Source: Planctomycetota bacterium (lineage in GTDB: Bacteria; Planctomycetota; GCA-2746535). From it: a stretch of DNA of 64,000 nucleotides. Shown in pieces: positions 37,572 to 47,285 of this stretch. Below the pieces are notes generated by a model. The model ran no database searches. It saw only the letters and a program-made list of their open reading frames with translations, and was not told where the DNA came from. Within the stretch, counting starts at the first letter, position 1. Each line of letters opens with the position of its first letter. The position numbers and the translations under genes were made by a program. The stretch covers positions 63,400 to 127,399 of the forward strand of contig NVWA01000004.1 of assembly GCA_002746535.1 (NCBI GenBank), in the 5' to 3' direction.

Positions 37572-38555
37572 TTAGGCATGAAAACTTAAATAAGGGCGAT
37601 GCTCGCTGTGAGATCTTGGGTGAACATACTTTGGCGGATTTAGACAAAAGTCTAACAAAGCGTCTTTCGTGGTTTCTGCAAGAGCAATGCTATTATCTGC
37701 AGCACCATAATACAAATTGATACCTCCATCTTCTTTTTCGATAACACCCGTAGGGAAAATCACATTAGGACGATAGGTAGGATCTGTTTCATAATCTTCT
37801 TCAGGAGACAACAAAGGAGCATCTGGACAAGCTAAAACTTTTGAAGGATCTTCTAAATCCAAAAGCATAATACCTGCCCTATATGTTTTCTTCCAAGCAG
37901 TATCAGTACCATCAGGCCCTTCAACACCATGGTAAATCACTAACCAACCTTTATCTGTTTTAATAGGTTGAGGCCCAGGACCGATTTTATTGTTTCCCCA
38001 AGCAACATCTGTGTAGGACAAAACTTTTTTATGTCTTCCCCAAAATTCCATGTCAGGTGAAGAAGAAATCCAAATGTCATAGCCCCTATCTAAATAATAC
38101 CAACGGGAAAATGGTCTTTGTAGTCGCACATAATACCCATTGATTTTTTCTGGAAATAAAACGGCATTACGATTATCAGGTAAAGAGTAATAAATGTCTT
38201 CAAAAGTTTCGAAGTCTTTCGTTTTTTTTATGCCGATCTTAATACCACTTTTGGGATCAGAGCAATAAAAGATATAATAAGTGTCATCTATTTTTGTGAC
38301 TCTTGGATCATTCATCCTACCTTCATCAGTTTCGCTGGGCAACATTTGAAAATCTTTTTTAACTTTAAAGTTTATGCCATCCTCACTATCAGCGAAGGCA
38401 AAACTTTCATTTTTTTGAAAGTCCATTACTCGAATTAAAAGACAATATTTATTGTTAAATCGAAAAGCAGCCGGATTAAAACATCGCATACACTCAAATG
38501 GGATATCTTTTGCTGTCAGTATAGGATTTGATGGATTTCGAGTAATTATTGCCAT
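37572..38555 (-). CDS. Glycoside hydrolase family 130 (beta-mannoside phosphorylase/hydrolase-like)
   Basis: A 327-residue five-bladed propeller enzyme. GH130 members cleave beta-mannosides, mostly by phosphorolysis. The family patterns are NPAAFRFNNKYCLLIRV, GRMNDPRVTKIDDTYYIFYCSD, and a WG-N-K-GPGPQPIKTDKGWLVIYHGVEG block with the usual conserved Asp and His. I start at ATG 38555 (protein MAIITRNPSNP), because AAAGG lies 7 bp upstream of it. An ATG 10 codons further out, at 38585, has no ribosome site. No signal peptide, so cytoplasmic. Co-transcribed with the propeller protein gene downstream. Hydrolase or phosphorylase cannot be told from the sequence alone. Confidence 0.85.
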   Translation of the reverse strand: MAIITRNPSNPILTAKDIPFECMRCFNPAAFRFNNKYCLLIRVMDFQKNESFAFADSEDGINFKVKKDFQMLPSETDEGRMNDPRVTKIDDTYYIFYCSDPKSGIKIGIKKTKDFETFEDIYYSLPDNRNAVLFPEKINGYYVRLQRPFSRWYYLDRGYDIWISSSPDMEFWGRHKKVLSYTDVAWGNNKIGPGPQPIKTDKGWLVIYHGVEGPDGTDTAWKKTYRAGIMLLDLEDPSKVLACPDAPLLSPEEDYETDPTYRPNVIFPTGVIEKEDGGINLYYGAADNSIALAETTKDALLDFCLNPPKYVHPRSHSEHRPYLSFHA

Positions 38556-39027
38556 TAATAACCTTTGAGTATATATTAAATACATTTATTATACATAATA
38601 TACTAATAGTACATGATCGAATCAAGTCTTTTTCACAAAATACATCAAAATTAAGAAGATTAAAAGATGAAAACCACCTCCTTACTAATGAGGATGCCTG
38701 ATTGTCAATATCCGAAGCAACATCCAACATAGGGGCACCCCCATCAATGGTTACACCAACTATAATTGTTAGGCAAGCGAAAAAGGTGATTTTTTTAAGT
38801 TCCACCTGACCGACTTTAGGCGGAAGATTTGTTACAATTGCTAGATTGGGGTGACTGAAGTTTGAACAAAGCGAAAACTAAAGAAACCTGGAGGTATCAC
38901 AACCTCAACCAGGTCCTCGAAGAGCGGCCAAATTTTATTGCAGCTGAAGATTCCAGCTTCAACCACAATAAATAATTTCACACAATAATACAAGCAAGAT
39001 GCTTGTGCTACTATAATAAATCAGCCT
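38556..39027. other. Intergenic region with a coding-like relic and a REP-like hairpin
   Basis: No intact gene. On the plus strand 38859-38975 reads as an open stretch without start codon, giving ETWRYHNLNQVLEERPNF and about 15 more residues before a stop. The text looks like the end of a real protein. A REP-like hairpin follows at 38990-39006. An open frame on the minus strand that runs into the GH130 gene has no ribosome site and is not supported. Confidence 0.4.
38990..39012 (-). repeat. REP-like hairpin (TAGCACAAGC family)
   Basis: ACAAGC (38990-38995) pairs with GCTTGT (39001-39006). On the minus strand the sequence begins AGTAGCACAAGCATCT, close to the copies at 14203 and 59796. It may be a repeat or a weak terminator, since it lies just after the end of no gene on plus and just before the next minus-strand gene. 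Confidence 0.4.
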
Positions 39028-41883
39028 TTATTTATTTAGAAGAGTGGCAATCACTCTTTCTCTTAAATCATTATATTTGGTAATAAGAAGATCCTCAAAA
39101 ACACTTGTCCCAGGGTCATCTGGATTTAAAGACTTCGTAGTTGATTTAGTAGAATATTGGGTATCAATAAAATTTCTGAATTGCCAGATATTCCAACCTT
39201 TTGTTTTTTGCAAAAGATTTAACAATTCTATATCTTGTTGACCTCTTCTATAAGCTTTCATTCTAAAAGAACCCACCGGCATTTTTGTCATTGGATCAAA
39301 GCGAACAACTCTTAAACGCCCTGGTTTTGACCAATCATTGGACCCAGCAAAAGTAGTGTATTGAGGCATGCCTCCTTCACAACCTAGCTTCCATCTATCT
39401 AAGAAAAGTGCTATATAATGTAAAGGGTCACCTTCTGTAGAAGTTCCACCACCATACCACCAAAGCTCCTTCCCATAAAGAATCCTCCATTCACTTACTA
39501 AGTTAGCATATAGCCTTAATGCCGACGAAACAACCAAATAATCCAGACTTTCATCCATCCGACTACAAACATATTGAGGTCTTGAAATATCTCCACGATT
39601 GATTAAATTAAGGTCGACACCTTCTAAGTGTTTTCTGAAAAATGCATATACAAAGTTTAAGGCTTTGTAATCACGGGCATACATAGGCTCATCCATGGTC
39701 CATAAAGAGGCACTGCCGGTAGCAAAGTAATATTTATTGTTACAGAAAACTTGCATGCTGGTTTTGGTCCATCCGTTTTTCTTAAAATGATCCTTGAATT
39801 GAGTAGCTACTGAGATGCTGGCATCTCTCCAATCTTTTGTAAAGTGATCTTTCACAAACAAATCGTTTTGGGCTAAATTGTTACGCCACTTTAAATAACC
39901 TTCGGGATCTTTTTTTGAAGCCACTCTATTTTTCCATAGAGAAGGATGGTTTTCCTTTAAATGGATAGGCCATGATTCATGAAAGGGTAAGTACCAGTGT
40001 GAGGCCGGCTGGTTTTTACGCGGTAAATCTTTTGCGATCTCACCACTAAAAATAGGTCCATAAAAATTATCGTAGTTCTTCCAATCAACGATTTTAACTT
40101 CTTTACCTTTAATCGAGGAGTCTTTAGCATTGTTCAACTTTGGTGTTGTAAACCCAATCGGACGTGTTTGACTATAACCTAAAACATTGTAACTAAGTCT
40201 ATGTTTATGAAGCATTCTATAAGTTTCATGAAAAACTTCTTTGTTGCTAGAATGGCCATAGGCATTCATTTCCACAATAAAGGATAATTTATCAGGCATA
40301 TTTACATCTCTAACCCACACGCTATAAGGGTAAACCACTTTGCCCGTTTTTGAGTTCGCTTCTATCGTACCTTTATAGAGACCTGGCTTCGTATCTTTCG
40401 GAATGATGATATCAATAAAAACACCTAAAGATTTTTGACCTTCTATTTCCGTTTGGCTAGGCAAACTTAACAAAGTTTTTTCATCGATACTTGGAAGTAC
40501 GTCAGGTATCCACTGTTTGTCTTTTAAAACATAATGCTCTCTGAAAAGTTCAATTTGTTTTTTAGATATAGAGGAACCCCCATTTTTAAGATCGCTGCAT
40601 TTGATTTGAATGTCATTGATAGCACTTGCCTTGGTTAGCTGCAGTATTGCTTGCAAACCAATGATCTCCCCCTTGACGGCATTGAACAAACGCAAAGGAG
40701 CTCCTGGCGTTTTCCGTGTTTGATGAGGAAATATTTTACCATCTACAGGATTGAATAATGTAGAACCATTGACTAATTTTAATGTATACTGATCATTGCC
40801 TTGCACAGGCTCAAGTGTTACTTTAGGTAAAGGCATCGCCTTATTTAATTTGATAACTGTTTTACCTGTTGCTTTTATTATGCCTGAAATTTTGGTGTCA
40901 TTCCCCGCTTCATCAAATGCTTTAACCTCAATATTTAATTTCTGATCGGGAAGGTAATTTTGAAGAAGAATCGAACGGAACTTTCTAAATGGATTAGGTA
41001 CAAGATGCCAATCTAAAACTTTATCATTTACCAACACTTGATAATACAAGGCCAAACCTTCTTTTTCATCGTCACCAGCGCCAGGTAGCTCGATTATAAT
41101 AGAACCAGGAAATGGTCCTTCCTTAAGTTTTAATTCTGATGTAAAAGCAGGTTTTGTTTTATCCGCTTGTTTTATTGTTTCGATAAGAAGTTCAGGTTGA
41201 TTTTTATCTGATTCTCTAGACAAAACAAAAGCATTGTCTAGGTCACCTGAAAAGATTCCTGTATCGTCACTTAGGACGAGGGTTTGACCATTTACTCTAC
41301 ACAACTCTAAAATGTCAGTTGGGATATCAAGAGTAAGCAATCCTTTATCATCAATTTTAGCTAATAGAGTTTTGTATCGACTGCCAGCTTGCCCAGCAAA
41401 AACATCCGTAAAGTCACTAGCTTGCCCTTTAATCCATTGAGACTTCACCCCAGATGGGCCAAAGAAACAGGCCCCCTTATGACTTGTATCTGGTTTACCG
41501 TCATCGTCCCAAGTTCCTTTACCTTCTACCCATGCAACATGTAAAGTACCAACACCGACATGTCTAAATTCTTTCTTGTCTAATATTTGAAGAGATAAAG
41601 TTCCTTTTGAGATTGCTTGATCAGCTGGAATTTTTGAGAAATCAAATTTCAACAAAATATTATTCTCATTCTTTTTTAATTTTAAGCGCTTTGAAGCCCC
41701 AGCATTGGCACCTTGTTCACTATTTTTTACCGTTAGTGAGCGCTGGCCATTAGGGTAACTACATATATAGGTATCAGCAATGGCTTTTAATTTTATGAGT
41801 TTGGATTCTTGCGCAAAGATAGATGAAAAATTGAACAATATAAATAAGGTGACAAATACACTAAACTTTTTTACGAACTTCAT
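39028..41883 (-). CDS. Secreted GH123-like / DUF4091 protein with DNRLRE-type N-terminal domain
   Basis: A 951-residue exported protein, counted from ATG 41883, which starts a clear signal peptide (MKFVKKFSVFVTLFILFNFS, cut after FAQ) and has GAGGAG 7 bp upstream. An ATG 20 codons earlier lacks a ribosome site. Residues about 25-230 form a DNRLRE-like cell-wall-associated domain (KAIADTYICSYPNGQ, LLKFDFSKIP, VAWVEGKGTWDDDG). After an Ig-like stretch, the C-terminal 550 residues match DUF4091/GH123-like barrels, with NLINRGDISRPQYVCSRMDE, WWYGGGTSTEGDP and YRRGQQDIELL. GH123 enzymes are beta-N-acetylgalactosaminidases, but the DUF4091 substrate range is unknown. Confidence 0.78.
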   Translation of the reverse strand: MKFVKKFSVFVTLFILFNFSSIFAQESKLIKLKAIADTYICSYPNGQRSLTVKNSEQGANAGASKRLKLKKNENNILLKFDFSKIPADQAISKGTLSLQILDKKEFRHVGVGTLHVAWVEGKGTWDDDGKPDTSHKGACFFGPSGVKSQWIKGQASDFTDVFAGQAGSRYKTLLAKIDDKGLLTLDIPTDILELCRVNGQTLVLSDDTGIFSGDLDNAFVLSRESDKNQPELLIETIKQADKTKPAFTSELKLKEGPFPGSIIIELPGAGDDEKEGLALYYQVLVNDKVLDWHLVPNPFRKFRSILLQNYLPDQKLNIEVKAFDEAGNDTKISGIIKATGKTVIKLNKAMPLPKVTLEPVQGNDQYTLKLVNGSTLFNPVDGKIFPHQTRKTPGAPLRLFNAVKGEIIGLQAILQLTKASAINDIQIKCSDLKNGGSSISKKQIELFREHYVLKDKQWIPDVLPSIDEKTLLSLPSQTEIEGQKSLGVFIDIIIPKDTKPGLYKGTIEANSKTGKVVYPYSVWVRDVNMPDKLSFIVEMNAYGHSSNKEVFHETYRMLHKHRLSYNVLGYSQTRPIGFTTPKLNNAKDSSIKGKEVKIVDWKNYDNFYGPIFSGEIAKDLPRKNQPASHWYLPFHESWPIHLKENHPSLWKNRVASKKDPEGYLKWRNNLAQNDLFVKDHFTKDWRDASISVATQFKDHFKKNGWTKTSMQVFCNNKYYFATGSASLWTMDEPMYARDYKALNFVYAFFRKHLEGVDLNLINRGDISRPQYVCSRMDESLDYLVVSSALRLYANLVSEWRILYGKELWWYGGGTSTEGDPLHYIALFLDRWKLGCEGGMPQYTTFAGSNDWSKPGRLRVVRFDPMTKMPVGSFRMKAYRRGQQDIELLNLLQKTKGWNIWQFRNFIDTQYSTKSTTKSLNPDDPGTSVFEDLLITKYNDLRERVIATLLNK

Positions 41884-42310
41884 AGAGGCTCCTCTTTTAG
41901 GTAGGTTTGTATAATTAAAGCCGTCGGCTTTATAAATGGACATTCGCGAGTAAAATTATCGCTAAAAGGATGGTTATAAGACTTCGATTATATACAGAGG
42001 TATTTAGCGGTCTAGGACATTTTAGTTTATTTTGAATCTTTTAAACATGTTAACTAGTATATTGCGAGACATAATATGATACGAAATGGTTTAAAAATTA
42101 TCTGATTTATTTTAAGACGTTTCAACAAAAGCCACCCTGTCCAATAAGAGTGGCCAACAGCAACATTGTCAGACTTAGCGTCAATATGATTTATAGATGT
42201 TTAAGATTTAAAAATAAATACCTACATTTCTATTTTGTTTGTCCGTGCTTGTCAAGGCATGTCAGTGTATTTAAATTAAAACCACATACCCTGATCTTAT
42301 TTAATTCAAA
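41884..42310. other. Intergenic region, nothing certain
   Basis: This 427-bp stretch lies between two minus-strand genes. I see only a weak stem (GCCAC 42131-42135 / GTGGC 42150-42154) and one copy of a degenerate TTTGTCCGTG-type motif around 42234-42253. No gene is supported. Confidence 0.4.
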
Positions 42311-43147
42311 CTAACAAGAATTTCTAAAATGTTGTGGCGATATTTTTGTCAGTCGTTTAAAAATTTTACTGAATACATATTGATCAGAGAAACCTAAATC
42401 AAAAGATATAGACTTAATAGGTTGATCTGTAAATTGTAATAATTGAGCCGCATGATTCATCTTAAGTTTTAAGAAATATAAATTTGGTGATACCTGGGCA
42501 TATTTATTAAAGAGTCGGCATAGATGCACATGGCTTGTGTGATTTGCACTGGCAACTTCGCTAACAGATATTATGCTAAGAAAGTTTTTATCAATAAATC
42601 GTTTGCACTCCATAAATTTTTCCTGAGAAGAGGAATACACCTTATTCGTTTTGATAAGACCTCTGTTGATTGTCCATAACAAGGTTGGGATTAAACTGTT
42701 ACAGATTTCTTCAGAATTTGCTGCATGATCTTTTGCATTTGCTAACATCAACTCATATACACGTGATATTTCGAGAGAGTTACTAGGTTTCAACCCGAGG
42801 CAAGTCCCGCCGATACATTTTTTCGCAAGATTAATCTGGTCACCCCCGCAAAAAGCAACGATCATTATTTCCGCAGGATTTTTAAGATCACACTTAATTG
42901 AGTAAGATGGTCCTGGACCAAATGCACCTACACAACCCTTTGATAGTACCCAAGTATTTTCGTCTGTTTTAAAAGTACATTTGCCTTTCATAACAATAGC
43001 TAAACCAATGCCCAAAGAATTAGGGCGAAAAACATTATAATTTGGACCCCATTTTTCATGAGCTACCCTGAGAATTCTGTCACCCGGCACTTTAGCAGGT
43101 GTTTGGCTAAAATAATAGTTTGATCTGCTGATAAATTCCTGACTCAT
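42311..43147 (-). CDS. AraC-family transcriptional regulator
   Basis: A 278-residue regulator from ATG 43147 (protein MSQEFISRSN). The N-terminal cupin-like ligand domain covers about 1-150. The C-terminal AraC double helix-turn-helix covers about 185-278, with VSEVASANHTSHVHLCRLF and the second helix IKSISFDLGFSDQYVFSKIFKRLTKISPQHFR. An ATG nine codons earlier (43174) is less likely, because it would begin inside an 18-bp repeat that looks like an operator. It is divergent from the sulfatase gene at 43274, which is the probable target; two direct repeats lie in the shared region. The inducer is probably a sugar, by analogy with the family. Confidence 0.88.
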   Translation of the reverse strand: MSQEFISRSNYYFSQTPAKVPGDRILRVAHEKWGPNYNVFRPNSLGIGLAIVMKGKCTFKTDENTWVLSKGCVGAFGPGPSYSIKCDLKNPAEIMIVAFCGGDQINLAKKCIGGTCLGLKPSNSLEISRVYELMLANAKDHAANSEEICNSLIPTLLWTINRGLIKTNKVYSSSQEKFMECKRFIDKNFLSIISVSEVASANHTSHVHLCRLFNKYAQVSPNLYFLKLKMNHAAQLLQFTDQPIKSISFDLGFSDQYVFSKIFKRLTKISPQHFRNSC

Positions 43148-43156
43148 AACAACACC

Positions 43157-43257
43157 ATAGTTAAAAATAAACATCTATTTGTTAATTATAGCTATTTAAA
43201 CTATTAATTAGCTACTATTATAAGTATTTGTAATTATTGATAGTTAAAAATAAACAT
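43157..43257. promoter_or_regulatory. Two 18-bp direct repeats between AraC regulator and sulfatase
   Basis: ATAGTTAAAAATAAACAT occurs identically at 43157-43174 and 43240-43257, starts 83 bp apart. AraC-family proteins often bind direct repeats near divergent promoters. The second copy is 17 bp before the sulfatase start codon. Confidence 0.55.
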
Positions 43258-43273
43258 ATAGAGGATATTTAAA

Positions 43274-44647
43274 ATGGAAAAATGTAATATTATTTACTTA
43301 CACACACATGACTGTGGACGATATGTGCAACCTTATGGTTATCCGGTCAGCACACCAAATATACAGATATTGGCTGAAGGTGGTATCACCTTTAGACAAG
43401 CCCATGCCGCATCACCTACTTGCTCACCCAGTCGCGGAGCATTGGTGACAGGATCATCTCCACATAGTTGTGGCATGACAGGTTTGGCAGGTATGGGATT
43501 CGCCTTAAAGAACCCTGAACAACATATGTTATTTACGTTAAGAGATGCCGGTTTTTCAACCACTTTAATTGGTCAGCAACATGTTGCTGAAGATTCAAAC
43601 ACTATTGGATATGATGAAGTTATTCCCTTTCCTGAAATCTCTCGAAGAAATGGAGGGCATACATTTAAAGCTTCAGTAGTTGCTCCAGCTGCAGCTGAGT
43701 GGTTAAGCAAAAAACGTACGGAACCATTTTTTTTAAATATTGGCATGGATGACACTCACCGCATATGGCCAGAACCTGGTCCTGAAGATGATCCACGTTT
43801 TGTCAGACCTCCTGAGCCAATTCCAGATAATCCAGTCACAAGAAAAGACTTTGCCTGCTATAGAACAAGTGCCAGAACTTTGGATAAAGGTATCGGTTTG
43901 ATCTTAGAGGCCTTGGATAAAAATGGTTTGTCTGAAAATACATTAGTTATTTGTACCACGGATCATGGACTTGGGTTTCCTCGAATGAAAAGTTCCCTTT
44001 ATGATGGAGGTACAGGTGTTATGTTGATCATCAAAGGCCCAGGTGGCTTTAATGGAGGTCAGGTTTCTGATGCTTTGGTTTCTCAAATTGATATATTTCC
44101 TACTGTCTGCGAATTACTTGGAATTCAACCACCAAGCTGGCTGGAAGGGCGATCCATGATGCCACTCATGCGAGGTGAATATGAAGAAGTAAACGAACAT
44201 ATTTTTACAGAAATTAACTACCATGGAGGTTATGACCCTACTCGTGCGGTACGAACACAAAGATATAAATATATAAAACATTTTAAAACACCGAATTTTC
44301 CTGCAAGAACGAGTAATCAAAGAAAAGGCCCTACCCTTGAATTGTGGATCGAAAAAGGTTGGCGTGAGCGCCCTTACCCGAATGAAGAATTGTACGATCT
44401 ATTTTTTGATCCAAATGAAGCAGATAATCTGGCTGAAAAACCAGCGTTTCTGAATATTTTAAATTCTATGCAAGGAAGAATGCAAAGGTGGATGGAGTAC
44501 ACTAGCGATCCACTTTTAGCAGGTGAAGTACCTCAACCGCAGGAAGGTACGATATATGATGTAGACTCACGTTGTATTAAAGGCACACCTCCATTACCAG
44601 ATTGTATGCGATTAAGTCAAGAAGCCCCAAATGTGAATTTAAAATAA
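43274..44647 (+). CDS. Sulfatase (formylglycine type I)
   Basis: A 457-residue sulfatase. The maturation signature is CSPSR with the formylglycine cysteine at residue 50 (HAASPTCSPSRGALVTG). The metal-binding start is unusual: HTHDCGRYVQPYG stands where most family members have a D-D pair, as in the heparan-N-sulfatase-like branch. GQQHVAED and CTTDHGLGFPRMKSSLYDGG are the other active-site blocks. No signal peptide. GAGG precedes the ATG. It is divergent from an AraC regulator, with repeats between them that suggest substrate-induced expression. Substrate unknown; an N- or O-sulfated sugar is possible. Confidence 0.92.
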   Translation: MEKCNIIYLHTHDCGRYVQPYGYPVSTPNIQILAEGGITFRQAHAASPTCSPSRGALVTGSSPHSCGMTGLAGMGFALKNPEQHMLFTLRDAGFSTTLIGQQHVAEDSNTIGYDEVIPFPEISRRNGGHTFKASVVAPAAAEWLSKKRTEPFFLNIGMDDTHRIWPEPGPEDDPRFVRPPEPIPDNPVTRKDFACYRTSARTLDKGIGLILEALDKNGLSENTLVICTTDHGLGFPRMKSSLYDGGTGVMLIIKGPGGFNGGQVSDALVSQIDIFPTVCELLGIQPPSWLEGRSMMPLMRGEYEEVNEHIFTEINYHGGYDPTRAVRTQRYKYIKHFKTPNFPARTSNQRKGPTLELWIEKGWRERPYPNEELYDLFFDPNEADNLAEKPAFLNILNSMQGRMQRWMEYTSDPLLAGEVPQPQEGTIYDVDSRCIKGTPPLPDCMRLSQEAPNVNLK

Positions 44648-44755
44648 AATTTTATTGAGAGGTACTCTTTTTTATACTTTACTAAAAACATGTTAAGTTA
44701 TTTGACAATACATCTTTGTTTATCCGTGCATGTCGGTGTTCGTCTAGCTTCAAGA

Positions 44756-47101
44756 TCACGATAATTTTTTAAAATAATGTGATCTGGGTGAAGCACTAGG
44801 ACAAATCTTTTCAATATACTTTGACGTGCATAATTTTTTAAGATCAGATGTTGCTGTGCCAGAGGAGATGTTCAACGTTTTGATGATTTCATTTCGGGTA
44901 AGAGTTATATGTTCGTCAAAAAGAAATTTTAATTTTTGAATCCTTCTTAAAGGTGATTTTTCATCTTGGACAAGATCATTGTTAAATATAATTGAATCGG
45001 AGTTATTTGAAGATTCTTCCTTCTTGGCTTTTTGATAAAGATTTACTGGGCTGTTTAATGATTGCTCTTCACTTTTGATCAAGGAAAAATTTTCTAAACT
45101 AAAGCTATTGAGATTTGAATTTAATAATTTCATTTTTTCGATTTCATGTTTTAGTTCTCTAACATTCCCTGGCCAATCATAAGACTCTAAGGCCTGCACT
45201 AGTTCTTTTGAAAAAATAGGAAGTTCGCCATCCTCGTTGGTTATTTTGAAAAAATAATTTGCTAGAAAAAGAATATCCTCTTTTCTATCTCTTAAAGCAG
45301 GAATTTTTAATTCAAATTGATTGATTCTAAAAAGAAGGTCTTTTCTAAAGCTTTTATCTGCTGTCATTTTTACAAGATCTTTGTTGGTTGCAAGTATGAC
45401 ATTGCAATGGTATGGTTTTGTTTTTGCCATACCTATTTGTCTGATTTCGCCTGATTCTAATACTCTGAGTAAAGATACCTGTAGTAATGGAGATATTTCA
45501 CCGATTTCATCTAAGAATAAAGTGCCATTTTCAGCAGATTCAAATACGCCTTTATAATCTTTATTGGCCCCGGTAAAGGCTCCTGCTTTGTGTCCAAAAA
45601 ATTCCGTTTGTAATAATGTATCCGAGATGGCTCCACAATTAATGGCGATGAAAGGTTTGTTTTTGCGATCGGATTCTTCATGTAATGCTCGAGCAACTTC
45701 TTCTTTGCCCACACCTGTTTCTCCTGTGATCAGAATGGGCAATTGAAATTTTGAATATTGTATGATTTGTCTTTGAATATTAGAAATTTCATAGCTTTGT
45801 CCTTTAAGCCGCTGGACACCAATATTTTTTAGCGACTTTTTTGTTTTATTTTTTTTATCTTTACTAAAAGGCTCATCTAATTGTTTTAAATCAGTTTTGT
45901 TTGACTGGTAATAAAGTAAATGCAATTGGCTTTTCAAAATTTCAGTCGATAAGTCTAATTCAAATAAGAGTCTGTTTTGTGCATTGTAATAATGTAATTG
46001 ATCTTGAAGCTTAGCAAAAAATTGGGCTGCTTTTACGTTATCATTTAATAGTAGATAGGCGCGTGCATAAAAGAAGTCATCAATATAATGCGCATTGCCT
46101 AGATCTTTTTTTTGATTTAATAAATAAATCACCGTTTTAGCATTTTTATTGGCTAACTCGGCTCTTAGTAGTAGATAAGAATTTAGATTGTTTGTGATCA
46201 ATATAAAAGGAAATTCTTGGATTGCCTTCCTAGCCCATAGAAGACTTTCTTTTGGCTTATTCTCCAATAGGCATATTGTTGAGAGATAAATATAATCGAT
46301 TTCATTTTTGTAAGAAGATATTGTAGGCCTATTAGAACTTAAATTTGTGCGATTGTGCCATAAATCAATATACATTTGGTAATGCGGATTGTGAGCCATG
46401 AAGTTTTTTCGAAATGGATTTTTATCAAAATCTGGATGGCGAAAACATTCATTTCGTTTTTCAATCGCATTTGTTATATCCATGCAATTAACAAGATTAA
46501 TAAATTCAGCAAATAGACCAAATAGATAAAAGGGTGAATCTTTTGAAATGGACTTTGACTTTAGTATCTTTTTTTTAAGTTTCTCATTTAATCTACCATG
46601 AGAAGATAGAAAAATGGAGTAGCCATTAAAAATCATTTCAGTATGTATTTTTTTTAAATTCTTAATTTGCAATGACTTAATTAAGAAGTCTTCGTATTTT
46701 AATTTGTTGCCCATGGCGCTATGGTATAAACCAAATATAACATAATGGTTTGCGATAATTTCCGGCAGAAGTTTTTTCTTATCAATTTGATCAAATCTAA
46801 TAAATATTTTATTCGCTTCAATTAAGTGGGCATTATGAATTAAAGACGAAGCCCATTTGATTAGAAATAAGGCAAAGATGTTAAGCTCTATAGGTTCATT
46901 GCATTGTAAAAAATGATCTATTTCATTTCGAATTTCTATTAATATTTCCTCCTGATTGTCCGTATGATTTAAACGTAGGTCATTTACTTTTGACATGATG
47001 GTAATAATCCTCGAAGAGTGATCCGAAGACTTCTCGTAGAGGTTGGTGTCGATTGGATTTATGAGCCAGTTCTCAATAACAGTATTTTTATTATGCTTCA
47101 T
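44756..47101 (-). CDS. Sigma-54-dependent transcriptional activator, paralog of the one at 2021
   Basis: A 781-residue enhancer-binding protein. Residues 1 to about 420 are TPR-like helical repeats. The AAA+ domain has Walker A GETGVGKE near residue 460, GAFTGA in HKAGAFTGANKD, Walker B LFLDEIGE, and the WPGNVRELKHEIE block. The C-terminus is a winged helix, ITLTRNEIIKTLNISSGTATSDLKKL, then a SPRSHYF end, not a Fis-type helix. The same architecture and end motif occur in the activator at 2021, so the two are paralogs. It is head-to-head with the FeeM-type gene at 47286, exactly as the first copy is with the gene at 617-1792. Signal unknown. Confidence 0.88.
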   Translation of the reverse strand: MKHNKNTVIENWLINPIDTNLYEKSSDHSSRIITIMSKVNDLRLNHTDNQEEILIEIRNEIDHFLQCNEPIELNIFALFLIKWASSLIHNAHLIEANKIFIRFDQIDKKKLLPEIIANHYVIFGLYHSAMGNKLKYEDFLIKSLQIKNLKKIHTEMIFNGYSIFLSSHGRLNEKLKKKILKSKSISKDSPFYLFGLFAEFINLVNCMDITNAIEKRNECFRHPDFDKNPFRKNFMAHNPHYQMYIDLWHNRTNLSSNRPTISSYKNEIDYIYLSTICLLENKPKESLLWARKAIQEFPFILITNNLNSYLLLRAELANKNAKTVIYLLNQKKDLGNAHYIDDFFYARAYLLLNDNVKAAQFFAKLQDQLHYYNAQNRLLFELDLSTEILKSQLHLLYYQSNKTDLKQLDEPFSKDKKNKTKKSLKNIGVQRLKGQSYEISNIQRQIIQYSKFQLPILITGETGVGKEEVARALHEESDRKNKPFIAINCGAISDTLLQTEFFGHKAGAFTGANKDYKGVFESAENGTLFLDEIGEISPLLQVSLLRVLESGEIRQIGMAKTKPYHCNVILATNKDLVKMTADKSFRKDLLFRINQFELKIPALRDRKEDILFLANYFFKITNEDGELPIFSKELVQALESYDWPGNVRELKHEIEKMKLLNSNLNSFSLENFSLIKSEEQSLNSPVNLYQKAKKEESSNNSDSIIFNNDLVQDEKSPLRRIQKLKFLFDEHITLTRNEIIKTLNISSGTATSDLKKLCTSKYIEKICPSASPRSHYFKKLS

Positions 47102-47103
47102 AA

Positions 47104-47118
47104 TTAATCTTAGATTAA
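47104..47118. promoter_or_regulatory. Dyad TTAATCT-T-AGATTAA, candidate activator site
   Basis: A perfect 7-bp dyad with a 1-bp centre, just upstream of the activator start and about 120 bp upstream of the -24 element of the divergent acyltransferase promoter. The distance is comparable to the larger dyad at the first locus. The sequence is short and AT-rich, so chance is possible. Confidence 0.35.
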
Positions 47119-47228
47119 GCTTATATTTAGTCTATTCTAACTATAGTATTTAATTGAAATATGTAAAGATTACGCCTATGAATGGTGTAACTATCTGAAT
47201 GCAATAGGTTTAAGTAAATTTATTAGAG

Positions 47229-47245
47229 TTGGCACAATATTTCCT
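47229..47245 (+). promoter_or_regulatory. Sigma-54-like promoter of the acyltransferase gene at 47286
   Basis: TTGGCACAATATTTCCT fits TTGGCACG-N4-TTGCW well at -24; at -12 the G of GC is replaced by C. The last -12 base is 42 nt before the ATG, almost the same distance as in the first acyltransferase-activator pair (41 nt). Confidence 0.5.
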
Positions 47246-47285
47246 ATATAAAGAGAAAAGATGACTTTTGCAAAAGGGAATTCAA

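Noticed and set aside
38494..38805. 103-codon minus-strand frame overlapping the start of the GH130 gene
   Set aside because: It has no ribosome site, overlaps the well-supported GH130 start, and its translation does not match a family.
38886..38914. Stem-loop ACCTG-GAGGT / ACCTC-AAC-CAGGT as a structured RNA
   Set aside because: It coincides with the coding-like relic on the same strand, and no second copy was seen.
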